Below, piece after piece: positions 1 through 16,440 of a DNA stretch of 64,000 nucleotides. Both the position numbers and the translations under genes were made by a program. Numbering within the stretch: position 1 is the stretch's first letter; every line of letters begins with the position of its first letter. Under the pieces are notes generated by a model, which was not told the DNA's origin, did not search any database, and saw only the letters and a program-made list of their open reading frames with translations. The DNA is from Mucidula mucida. Taxonomy: Eukaryota; Basidiomycota; Agaricomycetes; Agaricales; Physalacriaceae. The stretch covers positions 124,001-188,000 of the forward strand of contig JADNYV010000011.1 in NCBI GenBank assembly GCA_015501055.1, given 5' to 3'.

Positions 1-1117
1 AGAGCTCGTCTCTGCCGAGCAGACACCGACACTGTCCATCGTTATTCCTCTGTATGAGGAGCTGCTCACAAAGCTTCGTCGCCTCACAAAGGAAATTCCC
101 AAGCTCCGACATGCCATTGAAGCTTCGATCAACAAGCTCGAAGAGTATCTGGCATACTCCCGCAAGGCGAAGATCTACAATCTCGCGATTGGTGAGTCTA
201 TATCTGTGTTGACAACATCGTATTAATTGTTTCTAGTCCTAAATCCGACTATGAAGTTCAAGTGGATCCGAGACAACTGGTCCTTCAGCGATTATTCAGC
301 TGCTCGAACTCAAGTCCGTGAAGCAGTGCGTACCATCTCTTCTGGTAAAATTCGAGATTAACGAGGTTCTTATAGATGCTCAAATTTCGACGATCCAATC
401 GTGCAGCCCGCATGGCATCGGCACCTACGACACCAGTTCGTAGAACTGTCAGTGTATCTTCCATCCCCTCTGCTAGCCGGAAGCAGAAGTCAGGTTTAGC
501 TCGATTCCGTGCAATGGGCCAGCGTCAGAGCAACCCAAATGTCATGGCTCAAACACCGCCACTACCCGACTCTCCTGCGGTGCAGCAGCAACTTGAGATG
601 GATGACAAGAATGCCGTTGATCATGAACTGGCCAAGTATGAGGAGGAAGGTATCCTTGGGGAGGCCCCGCCAAACGCCACGGAGGAGGAGGAAGAGGCCG
701 CGGCCATTGCGCTCGAGGATTTTGACATTGTCGCGCACTGGGGAGTAAGTAGCCCTTGACATCTCCGATTTCAGAGCTAACACTTTTGTCTAGGAGCGAC
801 GTGCCAAACTCCCGTTGTTGTTCCGACTTGCAATGGATGTTTTACCTGCTCAGGCATCAGCTGTCCCTTGCGAACGTGTCTTTTCGTCAAGTAAAGAGAC
901 GGATGGTCTCCGACGTGCTGCTATTTCACCTATTCTAATGGAAGTTCTCCAGATACTTAAATTTTCGTTCCGTGCAGACCGTTTATCATTCTTTGGTGAC
1001 CTTGTTTGTACCTCAGAGGAGTTGGAGGTGATTAATATTCCTCCATCTACCATAGAACACCTTATAAGCCATGGTCAAATCAATGACCTTTGGAAACTGA
1101 TTAATTCTGCTGTCTAG
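1..1117 (+). CDS. hAT-family transposase, C-terminal part (5' end outside window)
   Basis: Open at the window's left edge. Exons read as <1-191, 237-325, 376-744 and 794-1117, joined by GT-AG introns of 45-50 bp. The last exon carries the hAT C-terminal dimerisation signature: LPAQASAVPCERVFSSSK, then a stretch around LRRAAISPILMEVLQILKF. The family's usual SxxCERxFSxxxxxxxxxRxxLxxxxxexLxxLK pattern is clear. The third exon is acidic and Ser/Thr-rich and looks like the linker before that domain. The frame is open through all four exons, so this part is not visibly broken. Catalytic RNase-H residues and the 5' terminal inverted repeat would lie upstream of the window, so activity cannot be judged. 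It ends about 570 bp before the 3' end of the opposing kinase copy 1. Confidence 0.85.
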
Positions 1118-1683
1118 TGTTACCTCTACTTACCTAATATAGATTGTTCATACTTCGTATAATACTTCTCATATTCACTTATGTGTATAGTACTTTATCG
1201 AATGCTATTCTGAGTCCACGAACGAGATGTTGAAGACTTGGTGAAGACGACAAGCTCTCAGTACATGCCGTTGTGCCGACTTGCCATTTTGGGTCTTGGG
1301 CTTGAGGCAGCTTGATCTGAACTCGTTGTCCACTCGTTCCAAACAAGCCAGCTCACCCGGGTCTTCTCGCTCGATCTGAGCTCGACTCGACTCGCGGCAG
1401 CACTAGGCAGACCACACTCCTCGAAATATCAAGTATCTCACAAACCTTTGCAGTAAGACATCGCGAGCCGCGTCGCACTCAAAGGCGAACGAACATCTTC
1501 CACCTCTTCCTTGGACAAGCGCTCTGCCAGAGTAACAAAAATGCGCGGAGCGCTTTTCGATTCGTACAAGTCAAACCCTTCTATGTATATCCTAAATACT
1601 ATGCATAATAATTATGTCCACAACGACCAAATAAAGAATGTATGTATGTGTATGTATAGATTGTCCAACCCTGCCAACAGAAA
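1118..1683. other. Intergenic, between hAT transposase and kinase copy 1
   Basis: No supported gene. This is the 3' flank of the hAT gene and the 3' flank of the minus-strand kinase. A terminal inverted repeat for the hAT element may lie here, but its partner is outside the window. Confidence 0.5.
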
Positions 1684-4600
1684 TCAAGAGGTATGCGGCG
1701 GCTGCGGCTGTGGTCTCGGTGTAGGCGCAAACAGCGAAAACACCTTCTCCGCACCCTCCTTGTACTTTTTCAGCTTTTTAGTCTTCTTCCCCCCGTCCGG
1801 AAGCGGATTCCTCGGCGCCTCCGACATGCTCACAACGTCCGTCGTCAACGAATCAGACTGATCCGACAAGCTCTTCGAAGTACCCCCAACAGACACCGCC
1901 GACTGTTTCGACTTCAACGAATGAGGCACAGCGCCACCGTTGGTAGTCGGCGACGTCGTCAAGAAACTGCCACTCGACATGGTCGAAAACCTCGCAGAGG
2001 CCGAGTGCGACAAGGAGCGCGCAGTAATACTACTCGCCTTGCTCGAGTACGAAGACGGCGGCGCATTCTTGGGCTTCAAAAACTGCCTCGGACTCCTCCT
2101 GAAAGTCAAATGATTCCGACCCCGCCGCTGCTCCGGGCTCGACGTCGGCGAGGCTTCAGATGCAGCTTTCGACGACAGTGAAGGCGTCCTTGATATGGAC
2201 GTTGATGCTTTTCGGAACACCGCCAACTTGTACCGATCCACCACACCACGGGCGAACAACGTCGTACCCCGCGCACCATTGCGATCTTCGCCGTCCCCAG
2301 CTTCAACAAAGTCCCAATCATCGTCCTCGTCGTCCTGCTCTGTGATGACGCCATCGTCACCAGCGTCTGAGAGATATCTATCCAAGGCGGGAACACCAGA
2401 TTTTTCTCTCCGCGCCGGTCTAGACAGCCTATTGGCGGTTTTAGTGGGCACCTTGGGCGCAAGTGCAGGTCTAGCTTCCTCCGCCAGGTCTTTGCTCCGT
2501 CTTGGTTTGGTATCCGCCGGAGGTACTGGCGGCGGTTTTTCGTCCAGCTGTTCGGGAGCCACCTCTGGCGGCAGATCGACGCTCGTCAATTCGGGTGATT
2601 CAGGCAAAGGCGTCAGCAAGGCATCATCTAGAGGAAGTGAAGGTAGACTTGTCGGCCGAGCTTCTGGAGTCTTGGGTTCAGCGAGGTCAATCTCGCTCGA
2701 TGAAAGCGGCCTCTCTGATGCCTCAGTCGGCGTATCAGGCTCTAAAGCCAGACCCTTCAACGCCAGCGCTTCCTCTTCCTCCTCATCGGTCTCTTCCTCG
2801 CTGCTCTCGTCTTCATCATCGTCATCGTCATCTTCAAGCAATATTGACTGTCGGCCCTTGAACGAATACCCATCAAATACGTCGACCGAATCTTCCTCAA
2901 TTTGCTGATTGGGACGCCCTGCTACTGACGAACTGCGCGACTGCGACGGCGTGGTATTGGTATCGTCTCCATCGGTACGATCCGTGTCCGTGTGCTCATT
3001 GTTCTCCTGGTCTGTATCCGTCTGCTCGTTGTCTTCATCGAACTCATCCAAAACCGGCTCCATGTCTAGGAAGGTTTCATCGAAATTTTGAGTGTCACTG
3101 GCGTTAGACGGATCAATAGGAGGGATATATGGTGCTGCAGTCCAAAGGTCAATAACAGAGGTACAGAGAGTAAAAGAGACTCACGTATGTAGCGCTTGTA
3201 ATAGACATGGGCCCAGTCTATCATGGAAAAGTATGGATGGCGCTTTATCCGAGGTTCGCTGATACGAAGAGCGGGATTACGTTGTAAAAGCTAAATATTC
3301 TTTTGAGAAACGGAGACCCCTTTATGTAAGGAACAACTTACGCCACGAAGTAAACTCTTGGTATCCTGGTCAATAGCTCTATCGTCGGGGAAATGTAACT
3401 CGTCTTGCAAAACCCGCACATACATGTCAGCATGCGATGCGGCCCAAAACGGCGTCTGCAGAATTCAGATACGTGAGCAACATCAGATGATGATCAAGAA
3501 CGGTACTTACGATGCCGGTGAGCATCTCAAACAGCATCGTCCCAAAACTCCACCAGTCGACCTCATACGAATACGACAACCCTTGGATAACTTCAGGTGC
3601 CAGATATTCGGCAGTTCCACAGAATGTCGCTGTCGAATCCGTTTGACCCACGGGCGGACCAGGCCATCCCGCTGTTAGCTCGCCGCCTTTTTCCACCCTC
3701 ATCCAAGGGGGCGTGACAGGCGTTCCGTTCAGCTCGCCATTGCGAGACCCACTCGGTGTCGATGGCGCCGTTACTACGGACGAGCCCCGCGGGAACTCTT
3801 TCGACAAACCGAAATCCGTCAAAACGATGTGTCCGTCCCCGCCGATGAGGATATTCTCAGGCTTGAGATCACGATATATCACTCCCACAGCATGCAGGCC
3901 CTCAACTCCTTCTACTATTTCTGCCGCATAGAATCTCGCTCGATCCCGCCCAAGACGGCCCCATCTCGCCAACTGGGTGGCCAAATCACCTCCAGGGTGA
4001 AAGTCCTGTCGATTAAAGTAAGAGGCATAACCACGCAATAAAATTACGGACACACCATGACCAAGAACAATTTTCCTTGTCATGAAAGCTCCACCACAAC
4101 TTCACAACGAACGGATCCTTTGATTCGGCTGCCATCCGCTTCAATACAGCCTGTTCCGTCAGGGTGTGCTGTAGCTCCTGATGCGCTAGAACGTGCCGTT
4201 TCGTAATGGCCTTTAGCGCATACAAATCTGCCGTCGACTTGTGTCGAACTAGGAGGACCTTTCCCGCACACCCTTCCCCAACACGCGCATCATCTCAAAG
4301 TCATCAATAACGACTTTGCGACTCTTCTTCGAGAGGGTGACAGACATGGAGCGCTTCTTTTTCGGTTTCCTGCCGCCAGTCGCAGAAGACTCATCACCCG
4401 TCTCGGTCTGGGACGAGGCACCGTCTTGTGTTATGGAGGAAGACGTAAAGGCACGAGAAAGCCTAGCGGAAGTTTCTGGGTCCGCGGAGCGTGAACGATG
4501 TATCCGGTTCGCAAGTCCTTCTGCTATAGGCGTCTTTGGTGTGTCTTCTTCGGCAACTGGCGATGGTGGTGAGACGGCCTCCTCATCACCAGGTAATTCC

Positions 4601-5468
4601 CCACTCTTCAAGGGCGCATCCTTGATTTTGACTTCCTGCTTCTCTTCTGGAACTTGATCAGTGGTTTTCTGTACCTCTGAAGGCTTGTCTTCAGTTTCGT
4701 GAACGCTTGTTTCCTCGTCCGGGGTTTCAGGGACAACCGGCGGGAGGTCTTCCTTGTCCCTGCTGGTCATGCCAGTATGAGCAGCCAAGTCAGACCTCAC
4801 GCGCTTTATCGCCCTTTCGACACGCACGCTCTCCAGATCGTCCGTGCGCACCCTAACGAAACGTTTCCAAACGCGTGCCTGCCGCAAGGCCGGGATGTTG
4901 GAAATGGTAGTAAGATACGCAGCAAGCGAAGTGCTGTTGACAGTCGTGGGTAGAGTGGCGGTGATGGCGCTCGGCGTAAAGGATTGGAAAGGATCAGGTT
5001 GTTCCTTGGAGGGTGACACAAGCGGTGAGGTAATGCTTGTAATAGTGCTGGCGTTGTTCAAACGCCGGTTCTTGTTTCCTCGCCGGTAGTGTTGCGTCTG
5101 ATCTTATTCGCGTGGGGAGAAGCAAGTCGCGAGAGGGTGTTGAGAAACGTGGATTTTCGTTTGGGAGGGAGACTCATAACAGCGGTGGCGTCGAGAGGGA
5201 GCGCGGGAATCTTTACATTCGGGTAATTGTCGCGCAGTTTGTTGTTGAGCTCAACAATCTCCGTTGCTGACCGGGTCAGAGTGATGTTGTGGGTGGGCGC
5301 TGTAGAAATTAGAATCAATCCAGTCGGGCAAAGTTGTAGCTTACTCTTTATGTATAAGCTATATGAACGGGTATCGTGGGGAGACTCTGCAACGCTAACG
5401 CTCCATGGACCATCTTCAGCGTCAATTCGCACTGGAGCGCGTCGATTCTGAGGTAGATCGGGGGTCAT
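1684..5468 (-). pseudogene. PX-domain AGC-type Ser/Thr kinase, copy 1 (three frameshifts)
   Basis: Paralogue of the gene at 54523-58161, with the same domain order and intron positions. Exons on the minus strand: 5468-5345, 5299-4056, 4005-3511, 3455-3342, 3290-3185, 3134-1684. Exon 1 to early exon 2 is a PX phosphoinositide-binding domain. A Ser/Pro-rich linker follows, then a kinase domain with IYRDLKPENIL, the DFG loop in LTDFGLSKEF, an insert before TFCGTAEYLAPEV, and an AGC-like tail with TQNFDETFLDMEP. The tail ends in an acidic Asp/Glu run. Against copy 2, exon 2 has a frame change near 5061-5090, a missing base at 4270/4271 inside the Gly-rich loop (after VLGKG), and another at about 4069/4070 (before LVM at the intron). 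Everything downstream stays open. So it is either a young pseudogene or a gene with three uncorrected assembly indels. An upstream in-frame ATG at 5510 exists, but homology to copy 2 favours 5468. Confidence 0.8.
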
Positions 5469-5510
5469 GACAGGGGTATGGCGGGGACTGTCAAGCAAGG
5501 TATTTTCCAC

Positions 5511-7239
5511 TACGGGGACTAGATGATGTCCAGAGGGCGGATGGGTCTACGTTGGGTTGGTTGGATTGTAAGTCTAGCCTGAGAAATTTCTGCTGTCGCC
5601 GCCCGTCAGAGCCGTTGTCATCGCCTTCGGGAACACTGCAGACGCACCAGTTTCCAGGTCTGATACAGCTGAGTGCCAACTTTGACCGAACACTCGTCGG
5701 CGTTGGTAGTAAAACAAGCGATAGAAACGTGTTTAGCCCTAACTTGGCTGCCCACTTCGGCTACTGCCTCGAGGCGATCGCCGCAGACTTCGACTTCTTC
5801 GCTGTCGTTGTGAATGACGAATTCAAACAGTGACGAGATGTTGGATGAGGAAAGAAGAGCACGAGTGTGCGAAAAAACGGCGAGAATTGGGGTTGTTGCG
5901 GCGTTGTTGTTGTTGGAAACGAATGCTGAAATGATGATGATCAGCGTTGATTTGAATCCGTACAAAATTTGTAATCGCCACTTCTTATCAGCCACAACGC
6001 CCCTCGGGCTGCCAACTTGGATATTTTCTGGCGCAATACATTGCTACTTGGCCTCAATCATCTCCAAGCGGCATCTAGCAAGCAGCTGCCCTTGATAACC
6101 ATCGACTTAGATTTGCCTGTCCGATGATGCCGTACGTATCTGGTGAGCAGCGTTATCTTCAATGTCAACAAGTACACGCACTCTGTGATTTTCGACTCCC
6201 AGCCTATTCTGCATGTGATATACAGCGCCCTATTCCCTGTATGGATAAATCAAGCGAGGGCTAGGGTAGCCATAATAGGACAAGTTCAAGAAGAGTAGTC
6301 TAATAGCCCAACTTGGATGGGAGTGGCAATGGTGGTTAACAGTTTATGTGGTATAGTAGTTGACAAAAGAAGCCCTAACATCAACGGCCGAGCGGGGCCC
6401 TAGTGGATAGCAAGCCACAAAATGTCAAGAGCGCGTCAACCTGATTTGAGTGGTACATGAAAGTTGGACTGCCCTATATCAACGACGAGGAGAGCCCAAG
6501 GAGTCTGTCAAGAAGGACCTATGGAAGTACGCGGATTCCCCTATCATAGCAAGTACTCGTGGAAATGCCAAGTGAATCTCCGAACGCTTCAAAAGGTGAA
6601 ACTCCTGTATCTGTCAAGGCAAGTTCACGAAAGATCGGTAATTGTCTACTATCTCCCGCGACGCCACAAAATACGTGACTGAGCGGCTCATTCCTTGGAT
6701 GGCCCAACGTAACTATTCTTGCCACTGTATATATCATTATAGAACTTCACCTATAAATCACGAAGGACCCACTCGCTAAATTTGGACAAGGATCATCGAG
6801 AAGCTATGATTATCGCAAGAGCAAAAAACCATAGCTGCCTCTTCTCAGAATCAGCAAGACTATACCGGTCAAGCTGTCGCCTGGACGTGCGCAACATCTC
6901 GGCGCGTCAAGCAGCGACGCGTATTCAATCATTGACGCCGGATGACGGGGTTCCATCGATAGCGCGTTCATTACAGTAAGCACATCATTGTGAGAGGCGT
7001 AAAAGTCATTAATTTGCGGCGGTGGTGGTCAGAGGCAGAGAGACAGATCCCAGAATTCGAAAACGCGACGCGAGGAGCGGCGGAGACCGAGTAATTAGCT
7101 TTCCCAGGAACACATGCTCGGAGATCTATCCGTCGCCGATATGCCGACTGGTTGTATTTAGGGTCGCTGTAACTCGGCCCATAACATAAATTCGTTTCAC
7201 AATGTCGCTGAGGTCTGGTACTACTTTCAAGTTTCCACC
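5511..7239. other. Gene-poor stretch upstream of kinase copy 1 and the acyltransferase
   Basis: Only short unsupported open frames, the longest a 125-codon minus-strand frame at 5618-5995 with no recognisable motif. The right part should contain the promoter of the acyltransferase gene starting at 7240. Confidence 0.5.
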
Positions 7240-8774
7240 ATGGCGCCGGACAAAATCCTCCCCATTCCTCTCATGGAACAGAGCAACCCCGTGTACGACC
7301 TCCTCATTGATTCATGTATGATCATCGAGGGTCAGCTACAGCCCAACGTCCTACGCGACGCGTTGACAGAATTGGTGAACAGGTGGCCAATATTGGGTTC
7401 TCGGGTAGCACGCAATAAAAAGGTAAAATTTCATCTACAGTAAAGCGCGATTGGACTCTTAACCGTTTCTTTTTTTCATCCAGAATCGCTTCGAACTACA
7501 CCTTCCAGACGACTTCTCAGATGCACGACCTCCCTTTGTATTTTCTGAAGCACACTCGGACATCCCCTATCCCAGTATGCCATCGCGAAAGGCCCACATT
7601 AACCCTGAGATGTCCACCATTCTGGATGACTTTCGCATACCCAGCACCCCGCGGATTGTACCGGACTTGTTGAAGCAGAAAGACGCGCCAATGCTACACG
7701 TCCACGTCCATTGTTTCGCTGACGTTACCTGTGTTGGATTTCACATACCGCATCTGTTCTGTGACGTTCCGGGTCTTGCTGTCATCCTGCGTGCTTGGTG
7801 CTCCCTTATAGCATCCCCTGGCGACATGCAGAGTGTAGTGCTTCCGAGTCTACTGGAGGGCGATCCAATCAAGGACTTTGGAGAACCATATCCTAAAACG
7901 AAGGCAGAGTTGAAACTCTTCAGGAAAAACATGCTCTCCTCGTTCACTGTCTGGGGCATGATTGACACCATCAAGTATTATGCACGCTGGCTTTCTGATA
8001 TCATGACGAACAAGGAGGAGTGCCGCTTACTTTTCATCCCAAAATCGGTTATCACCCGATTACGCGACGAGACGATGGGAGAAAAAGAGCAATGGGTCAG
8101 CGAGAATGATGTTGTGACCGCTCTTCTTACCAAGGTATGTACGTCCAAATAACTTAGTTGAAGCCTGAACTGATGGACGAATTTAGCTTCACTTATTCAA
8201 CCGTGAGCCTACCAAGCAACCGCTTACACTTGCATTCACCGCCAATCTTCGCGGACAAATTCCCGCCCTTTCTGGACCTGACGTTTTCATTCGCAATGCT
8301 CTCATACCGCTTTGCGCCCCGTCCGTCCCAATCCGTGAGATACAATCCATGTCCATCTCAGAGATCGCTCTCGACATCCGACGTACAATCGTGGCACAGC
8401 GCACGCCGGATCAGCTGTCCAAGACCGTCACGGTCTTTCGAGAGATGTGCCGCCGGAGAATTTTTCCCTGTTACCATCCCGCGACCGAGACAAACTTCTA
8501 TGTGACGAGCTGGGCGGTGGCGAAGTGGGGCGAGCTAGACTTTAGTGGCGCCCTCGCCGAGGGGGCGAAAGAACAAAATTCGAAGGCTGGGCGTGTTCTC
8601 TTCGCGGGTGGCGCATCGTCGAATCCGAGTTTTATAGGTCGGAGCAGATGGTCGATCGTACTGAGCAAGGTTGCGGGAGACGATGAGGATGAGGCGGGTT
8701 ATTGGTGCGAGTTGGGTGCGCGACTGTCGGCTTGGCCAGAACTTGAAAAGTATGTCGCGGCGTGGTCTGCTTAG
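7240..8774 (+). CDS. BAHD-type acyltransferase (transferase family)
   Basis: Three exons, 7240-7422, 7484-8134 and 8187-8774, all phase 0, give about 473 residues. That is a normal length for fungal CoA-dependent O-/N-acyltransferases of the trichothecene-acetyltransferase/HCT type. The catalytic HxxxD motif is present as HLFCD within CVGFHIPHLFCDVPG, in the middle of exon 2. The second half has FTANLRGQIPAL, which fits the family's N-x-R-G/x-R pattern. The usual C-terminal DFGWG element is only weakly represented (GELDFSGA). These enzymes transfer an acyl group from acyl-CoA to a small hydroxylated or aminated metabolite; the substrate cannot be told from sequence. The frame is intact. It lies about 6 kb from a P450, but unrelated genes lie between, so a biosynthetic cluster is not shown. 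Confidence 0.82.
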
Positions 8775-9146
8775 GGCGGACACACAAGTTTTTTCTCTGG
8801 AACACTGTATTTATCCCGATACACTCTTAGAATAATACGTACTTGGTCCATTATTAACATCACTGACAATCAGTTGGATACACTCATTTGTGACATTGAA
8901 AATGTGTGCGGTCGAATGAGGAAGCGCTCGATCATCACCGCGACCTTTCTTGCCGCCCATCGATGTCCAACAACTTCATTGACCGCGTTCGGACGTGATA
9001 ACTATTTCACCCTTCTCATTTCCGTGATTGAACTGACGGTCATTTCATCCTCAATGAGCAATTACACTGATAACAATCATAATCAAATCATCTCCTGAAC
9101 AGTGAATTCCGCCAAACAGCTTTGTATCTGTTCTTGACTCTTGACC
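8775..9146. other. Intergenic, acyltransferase to archaemetzincin
   Basis: No supported gene. A 74-codon frame at 8874-9098 has no features. This is the 3' flank of the acyltransferase and the likely promoter of the downstream protease gene. Confidence 0.5.
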
Positions 9147-10394
9147 ATGAAGTGCTCCCATGACAAGCTCAGCTTCACGTCATCCACGCATGCTGAAGAA
9201 GCGGGCTACACTCAACCCACTGCTTCACAGCGCATCAACGCTACAACTCTACTATTGAGGTCCGCTACATCAACGGAACCGTCTCCTGCGGCGTTTCCCG
9301 CTCCCCTTGTGCTGCCAAACGACGACCTCGCTCTGGATCCTAGATACCCACCTCAGAGCCTCCGCTCCTTCACGCGCCTCAAGGAGAGAAACAAAGTGAC
9401 CCCAGAACGAAAAACGCTCTACGTCGCTGGTCCTCCTTCCATCTCGTCCGATATCGAGGTCATGCAGGCATGGTGTAAACCGAAACACGACTTGGCAATG
9501 GTACCGGCTCCGAACACGAAAGACGTCATTGAATATCTCACCGCGTTCTACAGCGGCATGGACGTCAAAGCGCTACCGCACCCACTGAGCTTCACGCACT
9601 GGTCCGATGCCTTCAAGACCCTTCGCGTCGGATTGGCGACCGCCACTGAATGTGTCGGCATACGCACCCGCCCCTCCCATGACGGAACATTCCTCCGCCA
9701 GCTAAACCTCGATGACCTGCTCGATGCAGCCATCGACATCCTCCCCGCCGATGCCTACGCGCTTCTCCTCCTCGTCGAGCACGACATATACGAGAACGAC
9801 GACGACGACTTTGCGTGTGGGCGCGCATACGGGGGCAGCCGCGTCGCTGTCGTATCCATGGCGCGCTACAACCCAGGTTTAGACGCGGAGCAGGAGGTCG
9901 TCCGGGATCACAGCTGGCCTGCGTCGCATTGCGAGAGGTACATGCAGCAGCTGTGCTGCGAGGGACACGAGCCCCGGACAAAGAAGAGGAAGACTGTGAA
10001 GAAGAAACTGGAAGCCGAGGTGGAGGAGGATACCACAAACTCGCCTATGCGCGCAGCGTTGGATGCGTATGTTAATCTTCCTTCTCCATCGCCTAGCGAT
10101 CTGTCTGGCCTATGGCTTGGGCGCGTCTGCAAGACAGCGAGTCACGAACTCGGGCACTGTTTCGGTATGGATCACTGCGTGTATTATGCCTGCATCATGC
10201 AGGGCACTGCCTCGCTGGTCGAAGACGCTAGACAGCCTCCCTATCTGTGTCCCGTAGACCTTTCAAAGCTCCTTCATGCTGCAGGATGTTCCAAGGACAA
10301 GCACTACGCGTCGCTGCTGGAATTTTGCGATCGCCACAAGGACGTACATCTGTTCTCCGCTTTTAGGGCATGGCTAGACACCGTACGCGAGTAG
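9147..10394 (+). CDS. Archaemetzincin-like zinc metalloprotease
   Basis: Single-exon gene of about 415 codons; the first ATG in frame is at 9147, in a good context (ccATGa). Near residue 332 it carries HELGHCFGMDH followed by CVYYACIMQG. This matches the extended archaemetzincin zinc motif HExxHxxGxxHCxxxxCxM. The three His are the zinc ligands, the Glu is the general base, and the Met belongs to the Met-turn. The N-terminal half is variable, with a basic Lys/Arg stretch at about residues 275-290. The family is a small group of aminopeptidase-like zinc proteins shared by archaea and some eukaryotes (AMZ1/AMZ2 in animals). No signal peptide or membrane segment is visible, so it is probably intracellular. 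The function in fungi is not established. Confidence 0.85.
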   Translation: MKCSHDKLSFTSSTHAEEAGYTQPTASQRINATTLLLRSATSTEPSPAAFPAPLVLPNDDLALDPRYPPQSLRSFTRLKERNKVTPERKTLYVAGPPSISSDIEVMQAWCKPKHDLAMVPAPNTKDVIEYLTAFYSGMDVKALPHPLSFTHWSDAFKTLRVGLATATECVGIRTRPSHDGTFLRQLNLDDLLDAAIDILPADAYALLLLVEHDIYENDDDDFACGRAYGGSRVAVVSMARYNPGLDAEQEVVRDHSWPASHCERYMQQLCCEGHEPRTKKRKTVKKKLEAEVEEDTTNSPMRAALDAYVNLPSPSPSDLSGLWLGRVCKTASHELGHCFGMDHCVYYACIMQGTASLVEDARQPPYLCPVDLSKLLHAAGCSKDKHYASLLEFCDRHKDVHLFSAFRAWLDTVRE

Positions 10395-10802
10395 ATGTCG
10401 TAGTGATGTTCGTCTTACATCCACAACTGAGAAAGCCCTGGAGTCACGGAGTTGTGATTTCAACTCGGTTATACCTACGTGACTTTACTACCGTCCTTAT
10501 TTCATTCACATAATCGACAACCGCCATTCTACACCTACGCCAATGACGCCCGGATTCCAACCCCTTCCCCTTCCGGCGGCACCGGAAGCTCTCCTGTACG
10601 ATCAGACGTAAATTCCCGATATCTGTATAATCGTAAACGAGAGCGCGCAGCGAAAAGTCAGAGAACTACACACATTCTATCAAGCCTTCGACGCTCATCG
10701 ACAGGCACCGAGGGCCGCGTCGTCTTCAAGACGGTGGTCAAATGTTCAGGCAGTATAATATGCTACGCAATGTGAGACGACCATAAAAAACTGGCGAGAA
10801 TA
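10395..10802. other. Convergent intergenic region, archaemetzincin to PEX1
   Basis: Shared 3' flank of the plus-strand protease gene and the minus-strand PEX1 gene. The open frame at 10479-10775 has no supporting motif. Confidence 0.5.
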
Positions 10803-14470
<3,668 letters not shown>

Positions 14471-14841
14471 TGTGAGGGAAAGCTGCCAACGAATGCTCGT
14501 TACTCGTCATTGGAAACGATGAACTCCGGGTCAAATCACATGTAATTGCAACTGGGGTCGCCGTGCGCGCAAAATTAGTAAAAAAAGTAGTGTCGGATGG
14601 TTCACGCCGTTGTCAATGGGCAATGGCCGGTGTGGGGGATGGAAGAAAGGATCGGGAATGCCGAATTTGGATATAGTGGTGGCGGTGCCGATCGTAGGTT
14701 CAGCAGTCGCCGCCATATGCGTTATCCTGCCTACACTCTAGGGCGGAACTGGGGCGGAATAAGCAGCCTGTGAAACATTGGCGGGTAACATGATACCGAC
14801 CATCAAATCCACGCTCAAACAGTCCTCTGGAAACCTTCCCA

Positions 14842-16440
14842 ATGATTTCCAGCATCTGCAGCTACCTCAGTGCATGTATTCTCTTGCTGGTCTCTCTTCG
14901 CTTCCTTCGTGACTACCAAGTCAGATCCAGAAATGAACCGCCTTTCTTGCCCTACTGGATCCCCTTCTTGGGACATGCCCTGCGTTTCAACAAGAGGCTC
15001 TACATAGCTGCCAAGTAAGTACTTCAGGTTGTCACTGCATAGCTGATTGATACCCTGTAGACAACACACCCGCGAATCGATACCAGTCTCGCTGACCCTC
15101 ATGGGCAAGCGTATCTATGTGATGATTTCCTATTTATCCTTGAACATATGCCTAATCCTCACCTCAGGTCATAACTGCAGCGGTCTACCGCTCAAAAAGT
15201 CTTTCATTCGGGCATCTCATGTACTGGGGTCTTGAGACGGTATTTCGGCATAACCAAACACGGACTTGAACGTCTATCATACCAGCCCGATGGTCCTGGC
15301 TCGTCTTTCGAAGAGACCTAGCATCCCTTCTATCACAGCGCGATGACAGAAGGGCATGCCCTGGAAGAATTCCCTACCAAGTTCTTTCAATGTCTAACGC
15401 CAGAAATACAACAGTTCGATAGGGAGCTCGCGCAAGGAGTCGGCTCAGTGACAGTCAATCTTCGCGAGTGGATTCGTACCATCGTCTATACTGCAGCCAC
15501 TGTCACGATGATGGGGAGAGAATTCCTAGACGACCAGCCAGACATCTTGGATCGCTTGTGGCGTTTCGATGCTGACTTCTTTCGCTTCGCGACCGGGTCA
15601 CCAAAGTCTCTTCTACGGAAGGAACACGCAAACAGGGATAATATCATCGCAGCATTTGAGCGAACCTACAAGCATCGCGAAACACTGCGGCCGAACCAGA
15701 TGTGGTGGGTCACTGAACGCGAACAATTAATGGAGGATGGCGGCATGTCTGTACACGACCTCTGTATCATCACTTTTGGAGTTTGGGTCGCGTAAGTGCA
15801 ATAATTTAGACAAAGAAAACCCAACTGACCAAAAAATCATATAATAGTGTCAACGCCAATTCAAGTCCAGCAACGTTCTGGTTGTTGGCGCATATCCTAT
15901 CGACTCCCGGTGCTGCAGATCGTATTCGCAAAGAAACGGCGTCTGCTCTTCGCACCGACGGGACTATCTCCAACGTTGACATTATAACCAACGCCCCATT
16001 TTTGCGCTCCATGTACACAGAAGTCCTACGAACCTGTTCATCCTCCGTCTCAAATCGATGATACGACAATAGGTGGTTATACCTTGAAAAAGGACGCAAT
16101 AGTGATGTGTCCCATCGTCCCGCATCACTTGGATGCAGATATATGGGGTGCAGACGCTAATGAGTTCGTCCCAGATAGGTTTATTCGCGACTCCTCCCGA
16201 TTTCTGCCACGAGGCGATGAAAAGCAGGTGCGGCCTTTTGGAGGAGGCGTGTCGTTGTGTCCGGGAAGGTTCTTTGCTTCCCGTCAAGTCATGTCGTTTG
16301 TGGCGATACTTTTGCATCAGTACGATATTGAAATGGCGCTTGGGGAAAAGCTTCCGGAGATCGACATGAAAACTCCTCTAGTGGGGATGTCGGGACCGAT
16401 GAATGATGTTCGTATCACCATTACGAACAGAGTCCGATAA
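14842..16440 (+). pseudogene. Cytochrome P450, disrupted
   Basis: Begins at ATG 14842 with a hydrophobic anchor and then the Pro-rich hinge PPFLPYWIPFLGHALRF. The heme loop RPFGGGVSLCPGRFFA near the C-terminus has the FxxGxxxCxG Cys ligand. The family match is secure; the subfamily is not, though a CYP7/CYP8-like clade is my guess from the hinge and heme loop. Three lesions break it: an extra base at about 15246 (VF then ITKHGLERL in another frame), an in-frame TAG at 15319-15321 before HPFYHSAM, and a frame change at about 16045-16055 just after the helix with TEVLRTC, reaching TGA at 16059. Introns at about 15017, 15117 and 15793 are normal and do not explain these breaks. Either a decayed gene or several uncorrected indels. 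Confidence 0.8.

Noticed and set aside
2195..2908. 237-codon plus-strand frame rich in Ser
   Set aside because: Antisense to the acidic, Ser-rich tail of kinase copy 1; low-complexity coding on one strand opens frames on the other. The same is true at 55184-55594 for copy 2.
9613..10038. 141-codon minus-strand frame
   Set aside because: Antisense shadow of the archaemetzincin gene, which has a full zinc motif on the plus strand.
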